A DNA stretch of 64,000 nt from Rhodothermales bacterium (GCA_958296045.1 CATQHT010000003.1:2730814-2794813), one strand, 5' to 3'; numbered from the stretch's first letter, positions 39,599-49,415 are shown. A program made the numbers and translations. Notes: generated by a model from the letters alone, not told the origin.

Positions 39599-40813
39599 TC
39601 ATACAGCAGACTCAGATTCCGTTGATGCGTAGTTAGCAGCAGATTCGTCCGCAACCATGCGGTCAAGCAATTTCTTAATTTTCGGGGGTGGGGGGAGCAC
39701 CAATGGTGGCTTACACCGCAAACCGAATCCGGCAGCCTTCACGAGCTGTGCAACTTCCGCTTTCCGGCTTGGGTCTAAGACTGTAGCTTTCCCGAAACAG
39801 CAGTGAACATCTAGACATGCAGGCAGCACCACATCGTACGGCAAGGGATCACCGATCTGCTCAGCAAGGATCTTTATTGTTTTGTCGATTCGCTCGGTGA
39901 GTCTTGGCCACCAGAACCAGCTGAATTCAAAGCTGTCCGTAAGGCTGAAATCAACGACCAGTACACGCAGATAATCGGGCGACGCTTCACCGCACTGGCG
40001 CCGCTTCATCTTGCATCCTATCTTCCGTCCGATCTGGCTCCGCGCCGTTTGTATGGGTTGCAGCTGCTCGAAAAACAGTCTAGTGTCGGTGGACCGGCTC
40101 GGCTCCTTGACCCATACGTTCCGGTCTTTTGGATAGTGGACCACTGACTTCAGGGTGGCCTTGATCTTGAAGGTTTCGTCGACGCCTTCGAAAAGCCTTG
40201 TACTTCCCTCCCCCGCAGTTTTCATCCATGCATGTACATCCTGTTTAAGCTGGCCTAGCCATGGCCTTAGAACACGGTCGCTATTGTCGATGTCATGCGG
40301 ATAGAATCCATTGTTATTGTGGACTTCGAGCTCCACGCGCACATCGAACCCTCGGTCACACGGCGAATACCTGAAGAGCGGCGGAACGTACCACTCCACG
40401 AACCGATAGCCATAGTGATCTATCGGACTATAGACTTCGACTCTGGCCCGCAACGCTCCAACTCTGATGTCAATGTCATGCCTCGCAGAGCTCGCACGTG
40501 CCTTGATCCGCGGCTGCCCCATCACCCAACTACAGTCCAGCAGGTACAGCTCCGCCAGACGCTGTGAGAACCTTACGGGGTCCTTTTCGCGGAGCAACTG
40601 CATCCCAATCTTACCAGCGGAGCGGAGAGTCCGGTTAAGGAACTTAAGGCAGAGCTCAATACCAGGGTAGTGGGCGTTGCCAAGTAGCCTGAATATTTCT
40701 AACGGGCTTTCAACGATCTGGTCGTGTTCTCTGCGCCAGTCCAGCGTCGCATCTATTGTCCTGAACCTACCTAGCGCTCGTAGTACGGCATAATCGATCG
40801 GATAGCTGACCAT
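39599..40813 (-). CDS. Unknown 404-residue protein with a PD-(D/E)XK-like layout lacking the usual Lys
   Basis: No named family was recognised. Residues ~85-130 resemble the start of a PD-(D/E)XK nuclease: helix RLAELYLLDCSWVMG (Glu88), strand ARHDIDIRV (Asp113/115), then LRARVEVYSP, where Glu126 is present but the catalytic Lys position is Tyr128. The C-terminal half has SQIGRKIGCKMKRRQ followed by LRVLVVDFSLTDSFEF, a helix-strand pair common in large nuclease-like DUFs. The gene looks intact, starting at the ATG at 40813, and precedes the FRG gene by 103 bp on the same strand. The two may form a small operon. Confidence 0.62.
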   Translation of the reverse strand: MVSYPIDYAVLRALGRFRTIDATLDWRREHDQIVESPLEIFRLLGNAHYPGIELCLKFLNRTLRSAGKIGMQLLREKDPVRFSQRLAELYLLDCSWVMGQPRIKARASSARHDIDIRVGALRARVEVYSPIDHYGYRFVEWYVPPLFRYSPCDRGFDVRVELEVHNNNGFYPHDIDNSDRVLRPWLGQLKQDVHAWMKTAGEGSTRLFEGVDETFKIKATLKSVVHYPKDRNVWVKEPSRSTDTRLFFEQLQPIQTARSQIGRKIGCKMKRRQCGEASPDYLRVLVVDFSLTDSFEFSWFWWPRLTERIDKTIKILAEQIGDPLPYDVVLPACLDVHCCFGKATVLDPSRKAEVAQLVKAAGFGLRCKPPLVLPPPPKIKKLLDRMVADESAANYASTESESAV

Positions 40814-41738
40814 GACGGGGCAAATTCGGTTAGCGACTTGTTGGGTGGCGCAAGAACCAGTTGCGAATCAACACGTTGGCGGTGTTGTGCTTCGCGTCCG
40901 CGGCCTTTCGCGCTGCAGAGTGGTACGCAGTGCTTGTGGCGCTGTTCCGAGCTTGTTGTAGCTAAACTGCACGGAACGTAGGTCGGAGACTAGCGGCACC
41001 AACGCTTCGATTAACCGCGTGCGGGGCGAGGATGCCAGGTACTCCGATACGATCATCCCACCTCATGCACCAGTTGGAATTCGTGAGCGGCCGCTGGGAG
41101 GCTGGCTGGCCACCTACGAGCATGCCCCAGATTGGGTGCACGAATTCGCCGGAATATGCAAACTGCATTGAGAATCTCAATAGTACCCTCGGTAGACTGA
41201 CGTGCACTGTGTGCCATTGGAAAAACTCGGCGCCGATCCACCGCTGGGTGGCACTGGCCCTTATGTTTGCAGAACCCAACCTGAATCTGATCCCTAACCG
41301 TGAACACCTGCCCAAGCTCCGAAAGGCGCTACTGGCGGCCAGAAATCAACTCCCCAAAACCCAATATCCCCTTTTAAGGCCTGCCACCATGCCACTAACA
41401 TTGGCGCACCGCCGTCTTCCTTATTCATCATGTTAAGATGTCCTACCATCAAATCATACACGAGGGTCATGAGTCTGTTGTCGTAAGTATATCAGTGACA
41501 CTTGGGTTGTCAGCTATACATTCAAGCCCGACAATGCTGCCAGATCAGTTGGCATGCTCTTCTCGGGTCTTCCTATGCTCTTGCGCATGGCGGCCGGGAG
41601 CTGTCCGCGAGTATTTTCTCGGGTGCTAAATGGGGTTGCCAAGCGATCCCATATGGATGTATACGCGGGCCCAAGGTGGGCATGCTATGCCTGTCTTGCT
41701 CTGTGGTAGCCGTCCACTGCATGGCTCGCATGCTTGGC
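40814..41738. other. Gene-free region of about 0.9 kb
   Basis: Short frames on both strands (for example 41032-41436 plus, 40962-41315 minus) show no family motif and look like chance. The left part must contain the promoter of the 404-residue gene. No RNA gene, repeat or terminator with a clear T-run was recognised. Confidence 0.4.
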
Positions 41739-43445
41739 CTATCGGCGCACGTAGAGCATGGTTCCCGTCTCCACATGCCACTCACCCTGGGAGTCAATAG
41801 TCACCTGGTACAGATAAGTCCCGGCTGGCATCACCGATGTATCCAGGCGGATGCGCTGCCCAGCGCCGGGAGACATCCTGAGAGGGGGCACCATAAAGAC
41901 TACGCGCCCTAAGAGGTCCAGCACCGTTATCGCTACGCGTGCGTCCTGCTCTAGGTCGATGACCATGTCGGTCTGGCCCCAAGAAGGATTCGGCACCGTG
42001 CCGTGCACCCGCACGCCTGTGACGGGGCTGGGTGTGCGGGCTCTACCGGTGGATTCGGCAACGGTAATCGTAAAGACCGCCAGAGCGGTATGGCCCGCGT
42101 GGTCAGTGACTTCCCAGGTATAACTCGTGGCGGTCAAAGGCGCCGACGGCGTGCCGCTGATCGAGTTCGCATCGCTATCAAAGTGCAGGCCGGGCGGAAG
42201 ATCCGGCGTCAGCGCAAACGAATACGGCACCATGCCGCCCGTGGCGCCTGGCAAAGCCACAGGTCCGACAGGCATACCTACGGTGTACATCTGGTTGTCG
42301 ACTGCGTCATTCAAATCCAGTGGGGCAGGCGCGAACCGGTATATCCTGCCGTCAAACGCCAGGATGTACACCTCGCCATAGGCGTCCTGCCCAAACGATG
42401 CGATGTTGAGCGATGTGTCAAGCAACTCCGTATTCTGCGCTGTGCTGTCTGTGCCCATTCCCCAGATCGTACCTTCGACATAGTCTCCATAGAGGTAACG
42501 GCCCACGAGCTCAGGGACGCTAGTGCTGCGGTAGACATAGCCTCCGGTGATGGATCTGGGTGCGCCATTAGAAGCATACGCATGCTCGGGCAGCTCAAGC
42601 CCAGCCCGGTTGCAGTTGGCTGGCGGGCGAAAGCATGCCGGGCCCTCCATCGTACGCCATCCGTAGTTGCCTCCCTTAACAATCACATCCACTTCCTCCC
42701 AGGCATTCTGGCCCACATCGGCCAGATAGAGGCGTCCCGTAGCGGTGTCAAAGCTGAACCTCCAGGGATTACGCAGCCCCCAGGCCCAGATCTCCTCCTT
42801 ATAGCCGTCGGTGTTGCCGGTAAACGGGTTGTCTGCAGGAATCCCGTATGGCGTCGTAGAGACATCGATACGGAGTAGGCTGCCCAAAAGCGTGGTCCGG
42901 TTCTGACCATGGTTGAGCGGGTCGCCGCCGCTGCCGCCATCACCCAGTCCGATATACAGATAGCCGTCATCAGGACCGAAAGCCAGCTGCCCGCCATTGT
43001 GATTGCTGTAAGGCTGCGCTACAGTCAAAAGCACATCTTCGCTCGTGGCATCCGCAGCGCGGACATCCGATGCGCTGCGCCGATAGCGTGCCACGATGCT
43101 GCGCCGCGGGCTGCGTGCGGAATAGTAGACGTAAAAGTCGCCGCTGGTGGTGTAGTCCGGCGCAAACGCCAGCCCCAGCAACCCTTCCTCGTTACCCCCG
43201 CGAGACACTCTTGAGCGGATATCCAGAAACTCCGTGGCAGCACTGACCGCCGGGTCGCGATCAAAAACCCAGATGATGCCGCGCTGCTCCACGACGAAGA
43301 GCAGGTCACCCGCCTGCTGCAGGTCTACGGGCCGCTCAAACTGCAGCGAAGGGAAGGCCATCTCAAGCTGCACCGTCTGGGCGCGGGAGGTGCATGCAAG
43401 GAATACCGCGGCAGCAACCAGAGTCAAATAGCGGCAGCTGATCAT
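41739..43445 (-). CDS. T9SS-exported PQQ-dependent sugar dehydrogenase-like protein
   Basis: About 568 residues from the ATG at 43445, chosen because it gives a clean signal peptide (YLTLVAAAVFLACTSRAQ); the frame is open to 43478. Residues ~30-370 form the soluble glucose/sorbosone-dehydrogenase beta-propeller: GNEEGLLGLAFAPDY, NHNGGQLAFGPDDGYLYIG, EIWAWGLRNPWRFSFD, GGNYGWRTMEG. A putative Ig-like (He_PIG) domain follows (LPPGLHFDSDANSISGTPSA). The last ~85 residues are a type A T9SS sorting domain (VPNPSWGQTDMVIDL, ITVLDLLGRVVF, PAGTYLYQVT), implying secretion across the outer membrane. It diverges from the S9 peptidase gene. Confidence 0.9.
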   Translation of the reverse strand: MISCRYLTLVAAAVFLACTSRAQTVQLEMAFPSLQFERPVDLQQAGDLLFVVEQRGIIWVFDRDPAVSAATEFLDIRSRVSRGGNEEGLLGLAFAPDYTTSGDFYVYYSARSPRRSIVARYRRSASDVRAADATSEDVLLTVAQPYSNHNGGQLAFGPDDGYLYIGLGDGGSGGDPLNHGQNRTTLLGSLLRIDVSTTPYGIPADNPFTGNTDGYKEEIWAWGLRNPWRFSFDTATGRLYLADVGQNAWEEVDVIVKGGNYGWRTMEGPACFRPPANCNRAGLELPEHAYASNGAPRSITGGYVYRSTSVPELVGRYLYGDYVEGTIWGMGTDSTAQNTELLDTSLNIASFGQDAYGEVYILAFDGRIYRFAPAPLDLNDAVDNQMYTVGMPVGPVALPGATGGMVPYSFALTPDLPPGLHFDSDANSISGTPSAPLTATSYTWEVTDHAGHTALAVFTITVAESTGRARTPSPVTGVRVHGTVPNPSWGQTDMVIDLEQDARVAITVLDLLGRVVFMVPPLRMSPGAGQRIRLDTSVMPAGTYLYQVTIDSQGEWHVETGTMLYVRR

Positions 43446-43574
43446 AGGCAGCAAGGTTCTGGTGACGCACAGCCGCAAATAGCATGCCGCGCAGGCAATG
43501 ACTGAAAATAAACGCTTGGGGCTTGGATTTGCTGCATACCTTATCCTTATCTACAGAACCATTCACTCACCGCA

Positions 43575-45575
43575 ATGACACGTACCGGACTATGCATGCT
43601 CGTACTGGGAGCTGCCGCGGCAGCTTACGGGCAGCAGCCCCTGGCGCTGGAACAGTACCTTGACATGGAAACGGTGTCGGGCCCGCGTCTTTCGCCAGAC
43701 GGCTCTGAAGTCGTCTATACGCGCGGCTGGATCGACAAGATGAATGACCGACGCGCGTCTGCCCTTTGGATCATGAATGCGGACGGATCCAAGAACCGGT
43801 TTCTTACGGAAGGGTCCAGCCCGCAGTGGTCGCCCAGCGGGGACCGTATCGCATTCACAGCACGCGGCGAGCCCTCCGGCACCCAGATATTTGTGCTGCA
43901 CCGTGGTGTCAGCGAACCCGCTACACAGATCACGCGCCTAGAAAACAGTCCTTCCAACGTGGGCTGGAGCCCCGATGGTCGCTGGATCGCATTCACCTCC
44001 CGCGTCGATGGCAAGAGCGGCTGGGGCATCAGCCCGCCAGGCAAACCGGATGGTGCAAAGTGGACCCAGGCCCCGCGGGTCGTAGAAGACCTGGTTTATC
44101 GCCGGGACCGTGTTGGCTTCTTTGAAGCAGGCCATTCCCACATATTTGTGGTTCCGGCCACCGGTGGCACGCCGCGCCAGATCACGTCAGGAGACTGGTC
44201 GCACGACCGGGGCGGCCTGTCGTGGACACCGGACGGCAAGGAGATACTGTTCGCAAGCCTTCGTGTCCCCGAAGCCGAATACGCTTGGCGTGAGTCCGAA
44301 ATCTACGCGGTAGAAGTAAGCACGGGGGCTATCCGGCAGCTGACCCGCAGGCGCGGGCCAGACACGAATCCGGTTGTGTCCCCCAATGGTAAGGCGGTGG
44401 CTTTCACTGGGTACGACTTTACCGATGACACCTACGTCGCGTCTGCCTTGTATATCATGAACCTGGACGGCAGCAATCCCAGGCCGCTAACCGAGGAGCT
44501 GGACCGCTCGCCGCGCAGCCTCCGGTGGGGCGAAGACAGCGAGGGCGTGTACTTTAGCGCCAACGACCACGGCACGCGCAACCTGTATTTCGCGGATATG
44601 GGCGGAGGTGTCAGGCCGGTAACGCGTGGGCGCCAAATGCTGACAGTGACAGATCTGAGGAGGGATCAGGCGGTCGGCGTGCTGAGCAGCCCTCACCGAA
44701 CCGGGGAGCTGGTGGGGGTCACATTGACGACGGGCTCAACGTGGACGCTGGTGCACGTCAATGACGATGTCCTGGACTATGTGTCTTTGGGCGAGGTAGA
44801 AGAAATCAACTATTCCTCCACCGATGACTTGCCCATCCAGGGGTGGGTGATCAAGCCTCCCGACTTCGACGCATCCAAGAAGTATCCTCTGATTCTGGCA
44901 ATCCATGGCGGACCGCATGGCATGTACCATGTGGGATTCAACTTTGCGTGGCAGGTGCATGCCGCTAAGGGCTATGTGGTGCTGTACACGAACCCGCGTG
45001 GCTCATCCGGCTACGGCAGCGCCTTTGGCAACGAGATCAAGCGGGCATATCCTGGCAAAGACTATGATGACCTGATGGCAGGTGTGGACGAGGTGATAAG
45101 CCGCGGCTACATTGACGAAGAGAATCTTTTCGTCTACGGATGCAGTGGTGGCGGCGTACTCACTTCCTGGGTAGTGGGTCAGACGCATCGCTTTGCGGCG
45201 GCTAGTGCCAACTGTCCGGTCACGAACTGGCTATCATTCGTGGGGACCACCGACGGAGCCACCTGGTACTACAACTTCGACCATCTCCCGTGGGAGGATC
45301 CGAGCGAGCATCTGCGGCGCTCCCCGCTTATGCATGTGGGCAACGTCAGCACGCCCACGATGCTGATGACCGGCGTCAATGACCTGCGTACGCCGATTTC
45401 GCAGACCGAGGAATACTATCAGGCGCTCAAGTTGCGCAAGGTGCCGACGGCCATGGTCCGGTTTAACGGCGAGTACCACGGCACGACATCAAAGCCATCC
45501 AACTTTATGCGTACACAGCTTTATCTGCACCACTGGTTTCAGAAGCATGCGCGTACCTCTCGATCGGATCGGTAG
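43575..45575 (+). CDS. Secreted S9-family peptidase (acylaminoacyl/dipeptidyl peptidase type)
   Basis: A 666-residue exported peptidase: signal peptide (CMLVLGAAAAAYGQ), an N-terminal beta-propeller of WD/TolB-like blades (PRLSPDGSEVVYTRG, PQWSPSGDRIAFTA), and a C-terminal alpha/beta hydrolase domain. The nucleophile motif is FVYGCSGGGVL (Ser ~524), GxSGGG rather than the common GxSYGG; the acid is in MLMTGVNDLRTP and the His in GEYHGTT. It probably cleaves peptides in the periplasm. The 130 bp between it and the divergent dehydrogenase gene holds both promoters. Confidence 0.9.
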   Translation: MTRTGLCMLVLGAAAAAYGQQPLALEQYLDMETVSGPRLSPDGSEVVYTRGWIDKMNDRRASALWIMNADGSKNRFLTEGSSPQWSPSGDRIAFTARGEPSGTQIFVLHRGVSEPATQITRLENSPSNVGWSPDGRWIAFTSRVDGKSGWGISPPGKPDGAKWTQAPRVVEDLVYRRDRVGFFEAGHSHIFVVPATGGTPRQITSGDWSHDRGGLSWTPDGKEILFASLRVPEAEYAWRESEIYAVEVSTGAIRQLTRRRGPDTNPVVSPNGKAVAFTGYDFTDDTYVASALYIMNLDGSNPRPLTEELDRSPRSLRWGEDSEGVYFSANDHGTRNLYFADMGGGVRPVTRGRQMLTVTDLRRDQAVGVLSSPHRTGELVGVTLTTGSTWTLVHVNDDVLDYVSLGEVEEINYSSTDDLPIQGWVIKPPDFDASKKYPLILAIHGGPHGMYHVGFNFAWQVHAAKGYVVLYTNPRGSSGYGSAFGNEIKRAYPGKDYDDLMAGVDEVISRGYIDEENLFVYGCSGGGVLTSWVVGQTHRFAAASANCPVTNWLSFVGTTDGATWYYNFDHLPWEDPSEHLRRSPLMHVGNVSTPTMLMTGVNDLRTPISQTEEYYQALKLRKVPTAMVRFNGEYHGTTSKPSNFMRTQLYLHHWFQKHARTSRSDR

Positions 45576-45620
45576 AGTGCAGCGCGACCGGAAGGGTGGC
45601 TTCCATCTGGATTGGGGCCG

Positions 45621-45797
45621 ATGATGACGCACCCGGCTGTGGTCTGTCTGGTGCTGGCGCTGGTGGTGCTCGTAGCGACCCTTCTGGAGCAGCGAACCAG
45701 AGTTTTCAAGGGGGCGGGCTTGTATACTCTGGGGTACGGCAACACCATCCTGTATATGTTCCTCTATAGTGCTTGTCCGCCCAGCCTTGTCCGTTGA
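45621..45797 (+). CDS. Possible small membrane protein
   Basis: A short ORF of 58 residues after the peptidase gene, with one strongly hydrophobic stretch (AVVCLVLALVVLVATLL) and then a basic, tyrosine-rich tail (RTRVFKGAGLYTLGYGN). GGGG lies 5-8 bases before the ATG pair at 45621/45624. No family was recognised. It could be a small membrane protein or part of decayed DNA preceding the restriction locus. Confidence 0.3.
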   Translation: MMTHPAVVCLVLALVVLVATLLEQRTRVFKGAGLYTLGYGNTILYMFLYSACPPSLVR

Positions 45798-46227
45798 GAG
45801 CCAGAGTCCAGCCCAGCTTTCAGCGGAGACACATACGACCTGCCTGACAGGCCTTCCGCCCATCCCTTGGGATATACGCCTTGGTATCGTGCGTTTATCG
45901 CCGCAGGTAGGTGGTGGGCGACGCCTTTGCTGATCCCTAATGCAAGGAGTCTTCTGCGGCTGCAGCACACCCGGGATCGCGTAATACGCAGCGGCCCATT
46001 ACCTTGTGCCGAGCGCGGGAACCGGCTGCACCTTGAGCGCACTGCCGCTTGCCACGCTTTCATGGATGAATGCAGCTAGTCCACCCTATTGCACGTTTCC
46101 TGCGGAAGTCGGGAACAAGACCATACATCTGCGCATTGAATCTGACGTTGCGTGGGTCTCATAGTTCGAGGTCCACGCATGCATAAATTTCAGTGATATT
46201 CACCTTTCCTTGGAGTACTCTTCTGCA
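45798..46227. other. Intergenic region before the type ISP locus
   Basis: About 430 bp with no supported gene. A 7-bp inverted pair TGCGTGG/CCACGCA (46149-46155 and 46173-46179) spans a TTCGAGG segment, faintly like the ends of a tRNA, but the arms between are missing. It must contain the promoter for the type ISP gene; GGAG at 46212-46215 lies about 12 bases before the ATG at 46228. Confidence 0.35.
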
Positions 46228-46863
46228 ATGATGTCGTCCCGAAGTAGTGTTACGATAGATCAGATTCTTGACAAGTGGCGCTGGCAGGCGGCCACGTCTC
46301 CGTCCAACGTCGAGCGCTTCAAGGGCAGCGCGTTTGAGCGTTTGTGCATTGCATATCTGACGCACGACCCTTTGCAGCGGACGCAGTATGACGCGCCTAT
46401 GGCCTATGGCGCGTGGGCGCGCCAGCGGGGCCTAGCGGAGAGCGACCTGGGCATAGATCTGGTGGCCAAGGTGCGTAATGGCGAAGGGTGGTGTGCCATC
46501 CAGTGCAAATTCTTGGCTGAAGGGCGGCCATTGAGAAAGGCGGCGCTGGATTCGTTTCTGGCGGCTTCCGGGACTCGTGACTTCACGCGCCGGCTATTTA
46601 TCGATACCACGGGTGAGCCTTGGAGCGCCCCAGCGGAAGCGATGGCGTGCCGCCAGGCGGTGCCTGTGACCCGCGTAGGGCTCGACCAGCTACGCCAAAG
46701 CCCGATAGACTGGGCGCAATATGTCAATCACGACAAGATTGTCTTAGCAGAGCCAAAGAGGCCGCGTCCGCATCAGGACGAAGCGATCTCGTTTCAAAAA
46801 GAAAGTCAAGCCCATAGGTCCCCCATCCTGAAAAATGGGCGAGATTTTTCAGGTCGCGCGTGA
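46228..46863 (+). pseudogene. Type ISP restriction enzyme, N-terminal nuclease part (gene fragment 1 of 3)
   Basis: About 190 residues of the N-terminal Mrr-like nuclease domain of a type ISP (LlaGI/LlaBIII-like) restriction enzyme: FKGSAFERLCIAYL, SDLGIDLVAKVRNGEGWCAIQCKF (Asp and Q-x-K of the nuclease core), and RRLFIDTTGEPW. It ends with RPRPHQDEAISF, the usual lead into the helicase, after which the sequence becomes unrelated (from about 46800) and stops at 46863. The expected next ~37 residues, including the helicase Walker A, are missing. The rest of the gene resumes at 49672 after ~2.85 kb of inserted IS DNA. Confidence 0.85.
46827..46853. repeat. Perfect 10-bp hairpin at the left IS junction
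   Basis: CCTGAAAAAT (46827-46836) and ATTTTTCAGG (46844-46853) form a perfect 10-bp stem with the 7-base loop GGGCGAG. It lies just past the point where similarity to the type ISP enzyme ends. It could be an IS-end signal or a terminator-like structure; no other copy was noticed in the window. Confidence 0.6.
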
Positions 46864-47161
46864 CTCCCGGTCAGGACCGCATCTGCAGTAGAGCCGTGCG
46901 TAGGCGAGGGGTCAGTGCATGGGCTGGTAGCCAGCGGGGTAACGGATGTGCATGACGGTTGGCAGGGCTTTTCGATTGCCAGGCTCGTTTATGAGATTCC
47001 CACTAATGGGATCTATAGTCATATGGGGCATGGAGGCCGGGGTGCTACGCTATGTTTCGAACTTACCGTACGGCATTTATACTCGCTGTGGAGCATTTCC
47101 CGGCTACCCGTATCCGCCTGTCGCGGCTGCCATGCACAAGGCCTTCGCTGCTGCTAATGGC
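46864..47161 (-). other. Structured non-coding region beside the IS110-like transposase
   Basis: About 300 bp downstream of the IS110-like transposase stop. Three short hairpins occur close together: GCTGG-TAG-CCAGC at 46923-46935, TGGCA...TGCCA at 46960-46981, and GATTCCCA-CTAA-TGGGATC at 46995-47013. In IS110-related elements a structured bridge RNA is encoded in a non-coding end of the element. Whether these hairpins belong to one is inference. The element's outer ends were not located. Confidence 0.4.
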
Positions 47162-48232
47162 TCAGCAGACCGCTTGTGCGGTTGGGGTCAATGGAAAGAA
47201 GAGGTTGGGGTCGTAGGCTGTCTGTTTTCTCCAGATGGTCCACAGCACGGCCAGAATCTTGCGCTGCGTATTCAGGCGCGCATGTGTGCGGTTGTTCGTG
47301 CGATCCAGCGAGGCCTCAAAAAAGCGCTTCACCTCATTCGAGTCCTTACCGCCGCGTATGCCGTTCATCCAGGCGCGATAGCTAAGGGCCTTGAGCTCGC
47401 CATTGCCCGAGCGATCCAGGCGTTTATACGCCAGCGGCTTGCCAGCAGAACTGCGTGTGCGAATGCCCAGCCTGCAGTAGCGCCAAAGCCGCTGCTTGGT
47501 CGCAAAACGGTGCGGCGTCTGAATGAACGCATCAAAGATATGAGCACTGATCGGTCCCACTCCGGGCATCTTCATGAACTGCTGAATCTCTGGGTACCGT
47601 CTGCCCTCTCGGATCATCCGGTCTTGCGCCTTCTGCTGCGCCGCGATTGTTGAATCCAGCACATCATAATCATCCGATACCATCTCACGAGTGGGAGCGT
47701 TCGGCAGCTGCTCCAAAAAACTCTTGCGGTGTGCCGCGCTGAAAACCGTTGTCCCGTCTACGCGCAAGACACCCGCTCTCCGATACTTCGCCTTTATGAT
47801 GGTCTTCAGACTGCGTTGGCTATCGCGCAGCTTGAGATATTGCTGCGCGATAGCCTTGAAGGTGGCACGGTGTTGATGATCCGAGTGATAGACCGGTCGC
47901 AGCTCACCCATCCGCAGCAGACGGGCCAAGCGGAATGCATCCGCTAAGTCGTCCTTGTTCGCACTCTTGCTAATCAGCGCATTGTGGCGTGGATCACAGA
48001 CCACCAGCTTATCCACGTAACCACGCAGCATGCCTGCCAGCCACGCAGCCAATGTGGACTCCTCCAGGGCCAAGATCTTTTCCTTAGCATCTACCGCAAC
48101 AATGCGACTCACTATCGACAGCTCGCGTGTCCTGAGCTGCTTGCTCATGAACAGGTTGCCATCCATCCCCACCGCCGCCAGAGCGCTGTTGCGGACATGG
48201 GCATCCAAGCCGAAGTAGACTACCTGCCTCAT
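47162..48232 (-). CDS. IS110-family DEDD transposase
   Basis: A 356-residue transposase with the RuvC-like DEDD N-terminal domain (VVYFGLDAHVRNSALAAVG, KILALEESTLAAW, ANKDDLADAFRLARLL) and the C-terminal Transposase_20 domain (MKMPGVGPISAHIFDAFI, LWRYCRLGIRTRSS). IS110 recombinases use a bridge RNA from a non-coding end of the element to choose target and donor sites. The reading frame looks complete. The gene is inside the interrupted type ISP restriction gene and diverges from the IS5-like transposase, with 100 bp between the two starts. Confidence 0.92.
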   Translation of the reverse strand: MRQVVYFGLDAHVRNSALAAVGMDGNLFMSKQLRTRELSIVSRIVAVDAKEKILALEESTLAAWLAGMLRGYVDKLVVCDPRHNALISKSANKDDLADAFRLARLLRMGELRPVYHSDHQHRATFKAIAQQYLKLRDSQRSLKTIIKAKYRRAGVLRVDGTTVFSAAHRKSFLEQLPNAPTREMVSDDYDVLDSTIAAQQKAQDRMIREGRRYPEIQQFMKMPGVGPISAHIFDAFIQTPHRFATKQRLWRYCRLGIRTRSSAGKPLAYKRLDRSGNGELKALSYRAWMNGIRGGKDSNEVKRFFEASLDRTNNRTHARLNTQRKILAVLWTIWRKQTAYDPNLFFPLTPTAQAVC

Positions 48233-48332
48233 AACGTGCCTCCTTGTTTGGTGAAACCTGAACCGTATACGCGCCAGACAGCGCGACCGCCCTTTTTGAT
48301 ATTACCTATGTTCTTGGATAAGTCGCCAAGTG

Positions 48333-49415
48333 ATGCTCTTCTCCTTTGCGGAGGAACTGCTCGGTTCTCTGACCGCGCCGCAGAAGAAGCTACTGGGCGT
48401 GTTGGAGATCGCTCGCGTTGAGCGCTTTATTGACGATGATTCGAAGGCCTTGCGCGGGCGTCCGCGGAAGAGTCGTGCGGCGCTTGCGCGGGCGTTTGTT
48501 GCTAAGGCGGTTTACAACATCGATACGACACGCGCGCTGATCGAACGGATTTGCTCGGACCCACAGCTGCGCCGCATGTGTGGGTGGACGCATCAACACG
48601 AGGTTCCCAGCGAGTCGACCTTTTCACGCGCTTTCGGGGAGTTTGCGCAGTCGTGTCTGCCCGATCAGGTGCATCGTGCACTGATCGACGAGTCCTACGA
48701 AGGAGAGATCGTCGGACATCTTTCACGTGATTCTACGGCGATTAAGGCGCGCGAGCGCCCTGCTACGAAGAAGTCCGCGCTGGCCAAAGACACGCACGAT
48801 CAACCGTGTAAGGGAGAAACACCTCCAAAAAAGCAACGACGCCTTGTACGTCAGTTGGACATGAGTCTGCCGGAGATGGAAGAAGATTTGCCCGGGGAGT
48901 GCAACCGAGGCGCTAAGCGCAATGCTAAGGGTTACCGGCAGAGCTGGAACGGCTATAAGCTGCACGCAGATGTGGCCGACGGGGGTGTACCAATCAGCTA
49001 CCTGGTAACGTCTGCGTCGGTGCATGATAGTCAGGTGGCCATTCCCTTGGCTACGAAGTCTGCGAAGCGGGTCACGAATTTGTATGATGTGATGGATAGC
49101 GCCTATGATGCGAAGGAGATACGCCTTCACAGCGAGAGCCTTGGGCATGTGCCGATCATTGATGCGAACCCGCGTACACGCGCACGTAAGGCGGCGAAAA
49201 AGCGTGAGGCGAAGGCGCAGCGTGCGGCCGGATGGGTACCACCAGAGCGCGTACGCTACAACGAGCGTTCGACCGTCGAGCGCGTCTTTGGTCGCCTCAA
49301 GGACGAATATGGCGGTCGCCATATTCGCGTACGTGGTCATGCGAAGGTGCTATGTCATCTTGGGTTCGGCATACTCGCGTTGACGATCGACCAAATGACG
49401 CGCCTTGTGTGCTAA
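48333..49415 (+). CDS. IS5/IS1182-like DDE transposase
   Basis: A 360-residue transposase (the GTG at 48330 is an alternative start) with the IS4/IS5-superfamily layout: an N-terminal helical DNA-binding region (ALARAFVAKAVYNIDTTRALIERI, PSESTFSRAFGEFAQ), the first Asp in LSRDSTAIKARER, the second in YDVMDSAYDAKEI, and the Glu in RSTVERVFGRLKDEYGG. DDE residues look intact. Terminal inverted repeats were not found. With the adjacent IS110-like gene it forms the insertion that splits the type ISP restriction gene. Confidence 0.88.
   Translation: MLFSFAEELLGSLTAPQKKLLGVLEIARVERFIDDDSKALRGRPRKSRAALARAFVAKAVYNIDTTRALIERICSDPQLRRMCGWTHQHEVPSESTFSRAFGEFAQSCLPDQVHRALIDESYEGEIVGHLSRDSTAIKARERPATKKSALAKDTHDQPCKGETPPKKQRRLVRQLDMSLPEMEEDLPGECNRGAKRNAKGYRQSWNGYKLHADVADGGVPISYLVTSASVHDSQVAIPLATKSAKRVTNLYDVMDSAYDAKEIRLHSESLGHVPIIDANPRTRARKAAKKREAKAQRAAGWVPPERVRYNERSTVERVFGRLKDEYGGRHIRVRGHAKVLCHLGFGILALTIDQMTRLVC

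Noticed and set aside
46149-46179. tRNA-like element (TGCGTGG ... TTCGAGG ... CCACGCA)
   Set aside because: Acceptor-like ends pair, but only 17 bases lie between them and no D or anticodon arm exists. It could be chance; there is no matching tRNA end or attachment-site duplicate in the window.
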